Made by a program: the position numbers and the translations under genes. From CAWKKW01 sp963850345 (lineage in GTDB: Bacteria > Acidobacteriota > Terriglobia > Terriglobales > Acidobacteriaceae), in assembly GCA_963850345.1 (NCBI GenBank), contig CAWKKW010000008.1, forward strand, positions 62,001 to 126,000: a DNA stretch of 64,000 nucleotides, given 5' to 3'. Shown in pieces: positions 42,661-51,643 of this stretch. The notes below the pieces were generated by a model. That model searched no databases. It saw nothing but the letters and a program-made list of their open reading frames with translations, and was not told the DNA's origin. Each line of letters begins with the position of its first letter. The stretch's first letter is position 1.

Positions 42661-42885
42661 ATGCAGGATCTGGGCCGTATTCTTCTAGGTCTCGGAGTGT
42701 TTCTTCTCCTGCTCGGCGGCGCCTTTATGCTGCTGGGCCGCACGGGCGTGCCGTTTGGCCGGCTGCCTGGCGACATTGCTTACCGGGGCAAAAACATCTC
42801 CTTCTATTTCCCCCTGGCGACCTCCATCGTGTTGAGCGTGCTGCTCTCGCTGATCTTCTACGTGCTGAGCCGTCTGCGTCGCTAG
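42661..42885 (+). CDS. DUF2905 small membrane protein
   Basis: A 74-residue protein with two membrane helices (RILLGLGVFLLLLGGAFMLLG and FPLATSIVLSVLLSLIFYVLSRL) flanking the conserved RLPGDIAYRGKNISFYFP. This is the full DUF2905 pattern and length. Function unknown. It often lies near recombination or tRNA-modification genes; here exonuclease VII follows 31 bases later, probably in the same unit. Confidence 0.9.
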   Translation: MQDLGRILLGLGVFLLLLGGAFMLLGRTGVPFGRLPGDIAYRGKNISFYFPLATSIVLSVLLSLIFYVLSRLRR

Positions 42886-42916
42886 TGGTCTCCACAGCAT
42901 GTAAACTTGACGGGTT

Positions 42917-44341
42917 GTGAGCCCGTTTCCCTCATCCCCGGAAGAGCACCAGGATCAGCTCGGATTCACCTTCGAAGCTCCGGCCCTTCCACCTCCCCGG
43001 CGCATCTGGACCGTCGGCGATCTGGTGGGCGAAGTGCGCAACCACATCGAACAGGAATACTCCGATGTGTGGGTTGAAGGCGAAATTTCGAACCTGCGAT
43101 CGGCTCCCTCCGGGCACCTCTACTTCACGCTGAAGGATGGCGAGTCGCAGCTGCAGGTCGTCCTCTTCCGCAGGCAGGCTTCGTTGCTGCGCTTCCGGCC
43201 AGAGGACGGCTTGCAGGTGCTGGTCCGCGGTAAGGTGTCGGTCTACGATCTGCGCGGACAGCTGCAGCTCGTAGCGGAATTCATGGAGCCTCTCGGCGCC
43301 GGTTCGCTGCAGGTGGCCTTTGAGCAGCTCAAGGCGCGGCTGCAAACGGAAGGGCTCTTCGACTCGCAGAGGAAGAAGCCGCTGCCCGCCTTTCCGCACT
43401 GCGTTGGGATTGTAACTTCGCCCAGTGGCGCCGTGATCCGCGACTTCCTCAACATCGTCGGCCGGAGACACGCCGCGCTGCACGTGCTGTTGTATCCCGC
43501 CGTCGTGCAAGGCGATTACGCGGCTGCCGAAGTGGCCGCGGGCATCCTGTTCTTCAATCAGTCGCGCATGGCTGACGTGATCGTAATCGCTCGTGGCGGC
43601 GGCTCGCTCGAAGATCTTGCGCCCTTCAATAGCGAACTACTTGCGCGCGCTATCGCCGCATCGGTACTGCCGGTCGTCTCTGCGGTTGGTCACGAGACGG
43701 ATTTCACCATTGCGGACTTCGTTGCCGACCTCAGGGCGCCCACGCCTTCCGCTGCCGCCGAACTCATCACGGAAGCGCAACACAAGGTAGCGGATCGCGT
43801 GGAGCAGTTAACGCAGCGCCTGATGCGCGCGTGCCGCTACCGGTTGATGCAGGCCAGTGAACGATATGCACGCCTGTCCGTCTCCGCGGCATCGGCCACT
43901 TTGCGGGATAGCTTTGGCCGCCGTCAGCAGCGGGTCGACGAACTTCGCTTCCGCATGGATGCAGCGATGCGCGCGCAGCTTAGGCACGCTTCCGAACGAT
44001 GGAACGCCGACTGTACGCGCCTGCTGCGTCAGGATGCAAGTCATCGGTTGCGCAGTCTGTCGGAGAAATTGGCGTCTTTCGAAGGTCGTCTCGTGCGCGC
44101 ACAACAGTCAACTATCCATCACCGGCGCGCCGACCACACCAGCGCCACTGGAAGACTCCAGAGCCTTTCGCCGTTAGCAGTGCTCAGTCGCGGTTACGCA
44201 TTGGTCTTTGATGAGGACGGGCGTCTGCTCAAGGATGCGGCAGACGTGAGGAATGGGCAAGAGACCCTTACCCGACTCGCAAGCGGCACGGTAAAGAGCC
44301 GCGTGCTTGAAACATTTCCGGAAGAGAAAGCAGAAGCATGA
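42917..44341 (+). CDS. xseA: Exodeoxyribonuclease VII large subunit
   Basis: A 474-residue nuclease subunit. The N-terminal OB fold (VGEVRNHIEQEYSDVWVEGEISN, GHLYFTLKDGESQLQVVLFR) is followed by the catalytic region, with GIVTSPSGAVIRDFLNI, IARGGGSLEDLAPFNSE and SAVGHETDFTIADFVADLRAPTPSAAAE. A long coiled coil (about 280-400) and the C-terminal LSRGYALVFDEDG complete it. It cuts single-stranded DNA with the small subunit XseB, which I did not find in this window. GTG start at 42917. It overlaps glmM by four bases (ATGA). Confidence 0.95.
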   Translation: MSPFPSSPEEHQDQLGFTFEAPALPPPRRIWTVGDLVGEVRNHIEQEYSDVWVEGEISNLRSAPSGHLYFTLKDGESQLQVVLFRRQASLLRFRPEDGLQVLVRGKVSVYDLRGQLQLVAEFMEPLGAGSLQVAFEQLKARLQTEGLFDSQRKKPLPAFPHCVGIVTSPSGAVIRDFLNIVGRRHAALHVLLYPAVVQGDYAAAEVAAGILFFNQSRMADVIVIARGGGSLEDLAPFNSELLARAIAASVLPVVSAVGHETDFTIADFVADLRAPTPSAAAELITEAQHKVADRVEQLTQRLMRACRYRLMQASERYARLSVSAASATLRDSFGRRQQRVDELRFRMDAAMRAQLRHASERWNADCTRLLRQDASHRLRSLSEKLASFEGRLVRAQQSTIHHRRADHTSATGRLQSLSPLAVLSRGYALVFDEDGRLLKDAADVRNGQETLTRLASGTVKSRVLETFPEEKAEA

Positions 44342-45687
44342 GAAGACTTTTTGGAACAGACGGCATTCGCAGTGTCGCCGGGGAAAGCCCCCTGGACAAC
44401 GAGACGATCTTCGCGATTGGTACAGCATTGGCGCATTCGCTCAAAGAACATTCCAGCCAGCCACGAGTGCTGCTGGGGGCGGACACCCGCGAATCGAGCC
44501 CCTGGATTGCAGCCGTGCTTTCGGCCGCGCTCGAAGCGGAAGGAGCGGCGGTCGAGAATGCTGGAGTGATCACGACGCCGGGCATCGCCTATCTCGCGCG
44601 CAAGCGCGGGTTCGCAGCCGGCATCGTGATCTCCGCCTCTCACAATCCATGGCAGGACAACGGCATCAAGGTATTTGGCAGCGACGGTTACAAATTGCCG
44701 GACGAGACCGAGTTGCGCATTGAAGACGAAATTTTCCGTCGCTTAGAAGACGCTGGATCGCCGGGAGAATTGGGCTTCCAGGTCCCACCGGTCAAGACGG
44801 AATACCGTCGGGAATACGAAGAGTTCCTTCGCTCCGTGGTCCCGGATTTAAATTTGAACGGGTTACGCCTGGTAGTCGATTGCGCCAACGGCGCTGCCTC
44901 TGCTCTCGCTCCAGAGATTTTTGCCGCGCTGGGCGGCAACACTGAATGGATGAACACCACTCCGGACGGACGGAACATCAATGCCGATTGCGGCGCGCTC
45001 CATCCGAAGCTGGTGGCCTCCGCAACCAAATCGCGTGGCGCAGACCTCGGCATCACCTTCGACGGAGACGCGGACCGCGCACTCTTCGCGGATGCTAACG
45101 GGAACGTGATCAACGGCGACGCGGTGCTCCTGCTGGCCGGCATGGATCTGCAGGCGAGGGGCATGCTGACCAACAACAAGGTGGTAGCCACCACGATGTC
45201 GAACATGGGCCTCGAAGCCGCGCTGCGCCGGAAGAACATACAGATGCTGCGCGCTCCGGTGGGTGACAAGTACGTACTGGAGTGGATGCAGGAACACGAT
45301 GCGGCTTTGGGCGGCGAACAGTCCGGGCACATCCTCTTCCCCCACCTAGCCACCACCGGCGACGGCCTGCTCACTGCGCTGGTCGTTCTGGACATCGTTC
45401 GCCGCTCGGATAAGCCGCTGCATGAACTGGTGGCCGATCTGAAGGTGTTCCCACAAGTCATCGTCAATATCAAGGTCAAGGAAAAGAAGCCGCTGGAACA
45501 GATCGCTACTGTGGCTGCGACAATTCAGGATGCAGAAAACGACCTGGATGGAAACGGCCGGGTCGTCGTGCGATATTCAGGGACAGAGGCGCTGGCTCGC
45601 GTCATGATTGAAGCAGAATCCGAAACCGTGATGCGGCACCACGCAGACCGAATTGCCGCTGCCATTCGTGCAGAGATCGGTCTGTAA
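44338..45687 (+). CDS. glmM: Phosphoglucosamine mutase
   Basis: A 449-residue enzyme converting glucosamine-6-phosphate to the 1-phosphate for UDP-GlcNAc. The phospho-serine is S101 in ISASHNPWQDNGIK. The magnesium loop is FDGDADRALFAD, the sugar loop GEQSGHILF, and the phosphate-binding loop RYSGTEALARVMIE. The N-terminus MRRLFGTDGIRSVAG is canonical. It overlaps xseA by four bases, so it is translated from the same message. Product feeds peptidoglycan and LPS. Confidence 0.97.
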   Translation: MRRLFGTDGIRSVAGESPLDNETIFAIGTALAHSLKEHSSQPRVLLGADTRESSPWIAAVLSAALEAEGAAVENAGVITTPGIAYLARKRGFAAGIVISASHNPWQDNGIKVFGSDGYKLPDETELRIEDEIFRRLEDAGSPGELGFQVPPVKTEYRREYEEFLRSVVPDLNLNGLRLVVDCANGAASALAPEIFAALGGNTEWMNTTPDGRNINADCGALHPKLVASATKSRGADLGITFDGDADRALFADANGNVINGDAVLLLAGMDLQARGMLTNNKVVATTMSNMGLEAALRRKNIQMLRAPVGDKYVLEWMQEHDAALGGEQSGHILFPHLATTGDGLLTALVVLDIVRRSDKPLHELVADLKVFPQVIVNIKVKEKKPLEQIATVAATIQDAENDLDGNGRVVVRYSGTEALARVMIEAESETVMRHHADRIAAAIRAEIGL

Positions 45688-45740
45688 CGGCAACGGTCAC
45701 TTACTTGAGCGGATAGCTCCAAGCCGCGGAGGACGAATTG

Positions 45741-46979
45741 ATGAGGACCCATTTTTCCCGCCAATTCGAAACAGTTTGGCTTCTTGTGCTGGTGGCCATC
45801 ACTTGCATCGCTCCACATGCCAGTGCCGCCGCGGAGAGTCTTTCAATCAAGGCACAGTTCGTGGGTTCGGAAAAGTGTGCGAAGTGCCACCAGGCCACGT
45901 ATGACCATTGGAAGCAGACCCGCATGGCCAACGTGGTTCGCGATCCGCAGGTCCACCCCGAGGCGGTTCTCGGCGATTTCACTCATCCGGATCCTGCGCG
46001 CACTTTTGACCTGAGCCAGGTCGCGTTTGTATATGGCAGCCGCTGGAAGCAGCGCTACTTCGCCAAGAGCGGGGACACCTACTATCCACTTCCTGCGCAA
46101 TGGGACATCAAGCACAGCCGCTGGTTGCCCTATCACGTGGGTGCCGGTACAGACTGGTGGGTGGCGTTCTATCCCGATAGCAACGCGCAGCGACCTACCG
46201 GTCCTCTGTGCGACGGATGCCACTCCGTCAATTACGATCTCGCGACGCGGCAAGTTACTGAGTGGAATGTGGGCTGCGAAAAGTGTCATGGCCCGGGCAG
46301 CGAACACGTCGCACAGCCGACGCGGCAAAACATTGTCAACCCGCGACGACTCGACGGGGTGCGCGCCAATGATGTCTGCCTGCAATGCCACAGCCAGGGC
46401 AGGAATCTGCAGACACCCACTCACGGGGAGTATGTCGATTATCCCGTGGGCTATCTACCCGGTCAGCGCCTAGCCGATGTTTGGAGGTTCGAAGAGCCTC
46501 GTTTGGGAACCAAAGATTTCTACTACTGGCAGGACACGACCGCGCACAAGAACCGCATGCAGGGCAACGATTTCGTGCAGAGTGTGATGTATCATCGCGA
46601 CGTTCGCTGCTTCGATTGCCACGATGTGCATAGTGACAAGCATCCGTCCAGTCTGATCGCCGCGGGAAATGCAGTCTGCCTCAACTGCCATACGTGGGAC
46701 AATCCCGCCGGGCTGCACACCTCAGTGTCGGACCATACGCATCACCCGGCGACCAGCCCGGCCAGCCAATGTACCGCCTGTCATATGCCGAAGATCGCGC
46801 AGACTCTGGGAGACAACTTCGTCAGCAGCCATACCTTCCGCTTTATCTCGCCGCAACTCACACAGCAATTCGGCATTCCCAATCCCTGCACTTCCTGTCA
46901 TAAGGATAAGTCGGACGATTGGGCACTGACGCAACTCAGAAGTTGGCAGACCACGTCGCCATGGCGTGTTGCCCCATGA
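45741..46979 (+). CDS. Octaheme c-type cytochrome
   Basis: A 412-residue exported protein (signal ETVWLLVLVAITCIAPHASA) with eight CxxCH sites: CAKCH, CDGCH, CEKCH, CLQCH, CFDCH, CLNCH, CTACH and CTSCH. The pattern resembles the cytochrome c554/multiheme group, with FVGSEKCAKCHQATYDHWKQTRMA at the N-terminus. Spare histidines are plentiful for bis-His ligation. I found no Lys-type CxxCK site of NrfA. It may move electrons in the periplasm or reduce a nitrogen or sulfur compound. GGAGG lies eight bases before ATG 45741. It stands alone between glmM and polA, about 30 kb from the bc-type operon. Confidence 0.9.
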   Translation: MRTHFSRQFETVWLLVLVAITCIAPHASAAAESLSIKAQFVGSEKCAKCHQATYDHWKQTRMANVVRDPQVHPEAVLGDFTHPDPARTFDLSQVAFVYGSRWKQRYFAKSGDTYYPLPAQWDIKHSRWLPYHVGAGTDWWVAFYPDSNAQRPTGPLCDGCHSVNYDLATRQVTEWNVGCEKCHGPGSEHVAQPTRQNIVNPRRLDGVRANDVCLQCHSQGRNLQTPTHGEYVDYPVGYLPGQRLADVWRFEEPRLGTKDFYYWQDTTAHKNRMQGNDFVQSVMYHRDVRCFDCHDVHSDKHPSSLIAAGNAVCLNCHTWDNPAGLHTSVSDHTHHPATSPASQCTACHMPKIAQTLGDNFVSSHTFRFISPQLTQQFGIPNPCTSCHKDKSDDWALTQLRSWQTTSPWRVAP

Positions 46980-46991
46980 TTTAAGTTGCTG

Positions 46992-49778
46992 CTATTTAAG
47001 GTCTCTCCAGTTCGAACCTACGCCGCAGTCGGCTACCAGCGGCACCTTCAGTTCGACCACGCTTTCCATCTCTTGGCGGACCAGTTTGCTCACCTGCTCC
47101 ACTTCGCTTTCCGGCACATCGAAGAGGAGTTCGTCGTGTACCTGCAAGGTCATCTGCGTGGCAAGTTTTTCTTCGGTGAGCCGGCGATCGATGCGGATCA
47201 TTGCCACCTTGATCAGATCCGCCGCTGTACCTTGGAGCGGAGTATTCACAGCGGTGCGTTCCGCGAACCCTCTCAGATTGGCGTTGCGGCTCTGAATATC
47301 AGGAATGGGCCTGACCCTTCCAAACAGCGTACGTACGCTCTGCTGCGCTCGCGTTTCTTCCAAGACACGATCGATGAAGGCTCGCACGCCCTTGTAGCGC
47401 GCGAAGTACGTGTCGATGTAGAGGCGCGCCTCGTGCTGATCGATTCCCAGTTGCGCTGCCAGGCCAAAGGGAGAGATCCCGTACACGATTCCAAAGTTGA
47501 CCGCCTTGGCGCGGTTTCGGGTTTCCTTGTCCATCGCCTCCGGCGAGACACCGAAAACTTCCGAAGCAGTCAAGGTGTGGATGTCCTCTCCGTTGGCGAA
47601 GGCACGCACCAGCAGCGGGTCTTCAGAGAAGTGCGCCATCAAACGTAACTCGATTTGCGAATAATCGGCAGAGATCAAGACATTCCCGGGCGCAGCGACA
47701 AACGCGGCACGAATCTCCCGGCCGAGCGCGGTTCGAATGGGAATGTTCTGCAGGTTCGGATTGGTCGAGGAGAGGCGCCCGGTCGACGTGCCTACCTGGT
47801 TGAAGGTGGTATGCACGCGACCCTGCCGGTCAGCCAGCAACGGTAGCGAGTCCACATAATTGGACTTCAACTTGGCAAGTTGCCGAAACTCAAGCACCAG
47901 CGCCGGCACGTCGTTGTGCGTCGCCAGTTCTTCCAGCACATCCTGCGCTGTCGAGACCACCTTGCCTTTGCCGTACTTGATCGGCTTAGGCAGGCCCATC
48001 TTGTTGAACAGCACATCGCCCAACTGCTTTGGCGAGTTGATATTGAAACGATGACCGGCCTTTTCGAAGATGGTCTCGCCTACACGGTGCATCTCCGCTG
48101 ATAAGGTCTCCGACATGCGGTTCAGCACCGCGGAGTCAATGCGTACGCCGGCCGACTCCATTCTGAGCAGCACCGGAACCAGCGGGCGATCAATGGTTTC
48201 ATAGACGGAGGTCGTCTGCAGCGCTTCGACATCTTCGCGCATGATGGGGGCCAGAGCCTGTATGACACCCGCAGCCTCTGCCAGTTCCGCTTCGCCCTTT
48301 TCCTGCAACGGCCGGTTGCTGAATCGCGCCGCCACATCCCCGAGTCGGTGCGCAGTGTGGGTCGGATTGATGAGATAGGAGTAGAGCATCACGTCGTCGC
48401 GAACACCCGCAACGTGAATGTCGTGATGCTCCAGCAGGCGCAGGCTGCCTTTCAGATCATGAAGGGCTTTTGGAACCGCAACATCTTCCAGCAGTTCTCG
48501 AAAGGCTTGACCGCTCTCACTCGTAAGATTGACCAGCATGCCTGGAATGGAGTGCGTTGCTACGCCGATCTTCACTTCTGGAGGCGCGTCGGGGCCGGCC
48601 TGTTCGCGCTCGAAATCATCAATCGCATCGAGCAAAGACATGCTGAGCAGGGCAGGCTCTCTCTCTTCGATGGCTTCGGTTTCCTGCTCGCTCACCTGCT
48701 CCGCGGCCTCTTCGAGCGGTGTGGCGGGCAGAGCCACGGCAAAGCCGTGTTCGCGCGCCTCGCGCAAGAACTCCGCGATTTGCTCCGCCGTGGGCTGCAA
48801 CATAAACTCCACAGGTTGCGCCTGCGGCTCCGGAGCAAGTTCCTTCAGCATGGTGGTGAACTCAAGCTCGGTAAACAGCGCACGGCAGGCGCGCAGGTCG
48901 GGAGTCTGCGTGCGCATGGCGTCGAGGTTCAGTTCCATGGGCACGGCGCAATGAATCGTCACCAGTTCTTTGCTTAGGAGAATGGTGTCGCGATTTCCTT
49001 CGAGCGACTCGCGATACGTTTTGCGCTTCACCTCGGAAGCATGATCGAGCAGCGCTTCCAGGCTGCCGTACTGTTGAATCAATTCGACAGAACCCTTATC
49101 GCCGATCCCGGGCGCCCCCGGGATGTTGTCGATCGAATCCCCTCGCAGCGCCATCACGTCGATCACTTGCTCGGGCGGCACACCCAGCGTCTCCACCACC
49201 TTCTCGCGATCGAGCACCAGGTTGTCTTTAGACGGATTCAGCACCTTTACCTGCTCATTGACCAACTGCAGCATGTCTTTGTCGCTGGACACAACATAGA
49301 CGCAATGACCTGCCTCTGCGGCCTGCTTGGCCAGGGTGCCGATCACGTCGTCAGCCTCATACCCCGCAGACTGCAGGATGGGAATGTGAAACGCATCGAG
49401 CGCCCGGCGAATGTAGGGCAGTTGCTGCGCAAGGTCGGGAGGCATCTCGGTACGATTTGCCTTATAACCCTGGTAGTCGACCGGATCAAAGGTCTGTGTC
49501 TTGGCATTGAAGCGGCGCACCGTCATGGTCTTCGCCCGCTCATCGCGGAAGACCGGCGAACTCACGTCAAAGACAGCCGCAAAGAATTCCGGTTGAAAAT
49601 GGCGGCGCAGCTTGTTGATCATGTTCACAAAAACGAACGTGGCTGCAGTAGGAACGCCGCTGCGCGTGGACATGGGCCGTTGCCGCTGCATCGCGTGGTA
49701 GGCGCGAAAGATGAACGACATCGAATCGAGCAGGAACACGGGCGGCTTGGTTGAAGACGTTGAGGTAGCAGTTGCCAC
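46992..49778 (-). CDS. polA: DNA polymerase I
   Basis: A 928-residue polymerase. The 5'-3' exonuclease domain (1 to about 290) is intact (FLLDSMSFIFRAYHAM, AGYEADDVIGTLA, SSDKDMLQL, GDSIDNIPGAPGIGDKG). The polymerase domain has motif A DYSQIELRLMAHFSEDP, motif B RNRAKAVNFGIVYG and motif C QVHDELLFDVP. The central 3'-5' exonuclease domain lacks the usual acidic residues (see finding), so proofreading is probably absent. The frame opens to 49916; I start at GTG 49778, just before the first family-like residues. It is last in a string with the acyltransferase and queA, 35 bases after queA. Confidence 0.95.
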   Translation of the reverse strand: MATATSTSSTKPPVFLLDSMSFIFRAYHAMQRQRPMSTRSGVPTAATFVFVNMINKLRRHFQPEFFAAVFDVSSPVFRDERAKTMTVRRFNAKTQTFDPVDYQGYKANRTEMPPDLAQQLPYIRRALDAFHIPILQSAGYEADDVIGTLAKQAAEAGHCVYVVSSDKDMLQLVNEQVKVLNPSKDNLVLDREKVVETLGVPPEQVIDVMALRGDSIDNIPGAPGIGDKGSVELIQQYGSLEALLDHASEVKRKTYRESLEGNRDTILLSKELVTIHCAVPMELNLDAMRTQTPDLRACRALFTELEFTTMLKELAPEPQAQPVEFMLQPTAEQIAEFLREAREHGFAVALPATPLEEAAEQVSEQETEAIEEREPALLSMSLLDAIDDFEREQAGPDAPPEVKIGVATHSIPGMLVNLTSESGQAFRELLEDVAVPKALHDLKGSLRLLEHHDIHVAGVRDDVMLYSYLINPTHTAHRLGDVAARFSNRPLQEKGEAELAEAAGVIQALAPIMREDVEALQTTSVYETIDRPLVPVLLRMESAGVRIDSAVLNRMSETLSAEMHRVGETIFEKAGHRFNINSPKQLGDVLFNKMGLPKPIKYGKGKVVSTAQDVLEELATHNDVPALVLEFRQLAKLKSNYVDSLPLLADRQGRVHTTFNQVGTSTGRLSSTNPNLQNIPIRTALGREIRAAFVAAPGNVLISADYSQIELRLMAHFSEDPLLVRAFANGEDIHTLTASEVFGVSPEAMDKETRNRAKAVNFGIVYGISPFGLAAQLGIDQHEARLYIDTYFARYKGVRAFIDRVLEETRAQQSVRTLFGRVRPIPDIQSRNANLRGFAERTAVNTPLQGTAADLIKVAMIRIDRRLTEEKLATQMTLQVHDELLFDVPESEVEQVSKLVRQEMESVVELKVPLVADCGVGSNWRDLK

Positions 49779-49813
49779 GTTTTCGAGTCTACCAGCGGCC
49801 CTACGCTGCCTGC

Positions 49814-50896
49814 TTAGCCCAGAAACATGCAGTCGCCGTAGGAAAAGAATCGATACCCTGCCGCGACCGCGTGCCGATAGGCAGACAGCACGTGTTCCGT
49901 TCCCCCAAAGGCGCATACCAGCATCAGCAGACTCGATTCAGGCAGGTGAAAATTGGTAAGCAGGCCACGCACCACGCGGAATTCAAATCCCGGCGAGATG
50001 AAGATGCTGGTCGAGCCGGAGTGCCCCTGCAATCGGCCGCCTGCAGCGGCTAACGCGCAGTGTTCCAGGGTGCGTACGGTGGTGGTGCCGGCAGCAATCA
50101 CCCGGCGTCCTTCGTCCAGGGCGGCGCTCAGCTCCTCTGCCGTTTGCTCGGGCAGTGTGTAGCGCTCCGCATGCAGCCGAATGTCCTCGACGCGTTCCGC
50201 GCGCACCGGTTGAAACGTGCCCAGCCCTACGTGCAATGTCACGTAAGCAATGCGCACGCCCCGCGCACGGAGTTGCTCCAGAACCGTAGGCGTAAAGTGC
50301 AGACCGGCGGTGGGCGCTGCTACTGAGCCATGTTCGCGAGAGTAGACAGTCTGGTATCGCTCCCGATCTGCCTCTTTGTCCTGCCGATGAATGTAGGGCG
50401 GCAGCGGCATGTGGCCGAGCCGGTTCAGTGCCGAATAAAAATCATTGACGGGTTCAAAGCGGAGCAGCCGTTCACCGAACGCGCCGTGCTCGATCACCAG
50501 CGCCTCGAGCGGCCGCGCGTCTTGTTCCGGGCCTTCATCCTGGAAGAAGAGGCGCTCTCCTGCCTGAACCTTGCGGCCGGGTTTCACCAGCGCCTTCCAC
50601 TCCCACTCGCTCACTTGTTCCGTTAGTAGAACTTCAATGCGCCCGGTCGGCGACTGCCCAGCCTGCGAGTAGCTGCCACCGCGGCGCGCAAACAGTCGCG
50701 CCGGAATCACGCGGCTGTCATTCAACACCAGCAGGTCGCCCGACTGCAGCAGTGAAGGAAGGTCGCGAAACCAACTATCGCCCCATTTCCCCGTCTCTCG
50801 GTCGAGCGCCAGCATGCGGGAGCCGTCCCGTTCGGCTAAGGGTTGCTGGGCGATCTGGTTCTCAGGCAGGTCGAAATGGAAATCGGTTACGCGCAC
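49814..50896 (-). CDS. queA: S-adenosylmethionine:tRNA ribosyltransferase-isomerase
   Basis: A 360-residue enzyme of queuosine synthesis that adds the SAM ribosyl group to preQ1 in tRNA. Typical segments are VTDFHFDLPENQIAQQPLAERD, LLVLNDSRVIPARLFARR, HMPLPPYIHR, GSVAAPTAGLHFT and YVTLHVGLGTFQPV. The C-terminal TNFHLPESSLLMLVCAF is intact. GTG start 50896. It follows the acyltransferase by six bases. Other queuosine genes are not in the window. Confidence 0.96.
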   Translation of the reverse strand: MRVTDFHFDLPENQIAQQPLAERDGSRMLALDRETGKWGDSWFRDLPSLLQSGDLLVLNDSRVIPARLFARRGGSYSQAGQSPTGRIEVLLTEQVSEWEWKALVKPGRKVQAGERLFFQDEGPEQDARPLEALVIEHGAFGERLLRFEPVNDFYSALNRLGHMPLPPYIHRQDKEADRERYQTVYSREHGSVAAPTAGLHFTPTVLEQLRARGVRIAYVTLHVGLGTFQPVRAERVEDIRLHAERYTLPEQTAEELSAALDEGRRVIAAGTTTVRTLEHCALAAAGGRLQGHSGSTSIFISPGFEFRVVRGLLTNFHLPESSLLMLVCAFGGTEHVLSAYRHAVAAGYRFFSYGDCMFLG

Positions 50897-50902
50897 GCCG
50901 GC

Positions 50903-51616
50903 TTACACCTGCACCGCATGCGGGCGAACATCTTCCGCGCTGAAATGCTCTTCCGCGTTTCGCTGAATTCGCTCCATCGTTGTCTGCAACTCCCGCCTCT
51001 TCCCTTCCAGGGCAGCTGCGTCCGCATCGGGAGCGGGAGGAGCAATGGCCCGGCCCCAGCTCACGGCTACTCGCGAAAACGGCTTCGGCACCAGGAATCG
51101 ATCCCACGAGTTAACCACCCACGCACGCTGCGGCAACAGGTAAAAGCTCCCGATTGGCGACCCGGTCATCTGGGCCAGCTTCACCGGCCCGATCTTGGTC
51201 TGAAAGATTGGCCCTCGCGGCCCATCGGCGGTGAAGACCGTCGGCATGCCATTCTCGATCACTTTCTTGAGCGCCAACAGCCCGGCTGCACCACCACGGG
51301 AACTCGATCCGCGGACCGCGTTAAACCCCAGCAACGAGAGAGTCCGTGTGATGAGTTCGCCGTCAAAGCTGCGGCTGATCAGGATAGAGCAGCGGAATTT
51401 GCGGAAGTACCACGCGCACGGCAGTGTGCATCGATGCCAGAAGCAGAAGATTCCTTTGGCGGGAGGCGTTGCAGGAACCGCGCCCGGCTCGGCAATTACT
51501 TCAAATCTGAGCGTCCAGCCCACCATGCGCAGCAGCAACGCCGTCACGAACGGGACGACGAGCAACGTCAACCGCTGCCCAATGGTAAAACCCTGCCGTC
51601 GTTCGCTCGAGGTCAC
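50903..51616 (-). CDS. DUF374-type lysophospholipid acyltransferase-like protein
   Basis: A 237-residue membrane-associated protein with one N-terminal hydrophobic segment (RLTLLVVPFVTALLLRMVGW). The acyltransferase-like FWHRCTLP gives a catalytic-type histidine, though with an altered H-x4-D box. TADGPRGP is the DUF374 signature. Related proteins attach acyl groups to lipid A precursors or phospholipids. The exact substrate is unknown. GTG start without a clear ribosome site. It heads the queA-polA string. Confidence 0.85.
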   Translation of the reverse strand: MTSSERRQGFTIGQRLTLLVVPFVTALLLRMVGWTLRFEVIAEPGAVPATPPAKGIFCFWHRCTLPCAWYFRKFRCSILISRSFDGELITRTLSLLGFNAVRGSSSRGGAAGLLALKKVIENGMPTVFTADGPRGPIFQTKIGPVKLAQMTGSPIGSFYLLPQRAWVVNSWDRFLVPKPFSRVAVSWGRAIAPPAPDADAAALEGKRRELQTTMERIQRNAEEHFSAEDVRPHAVQV

Positions 51617-51643
51617 GTTTCAATTGTAACCAGCAGGCCGTAT

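Noticed and set aside
49779..49916. N-terminal extension of the polA frame
   Set aside because: It would overlap queA by about 100 bases and has no Pol I similarity; the family sequence begins at GTG 49778.
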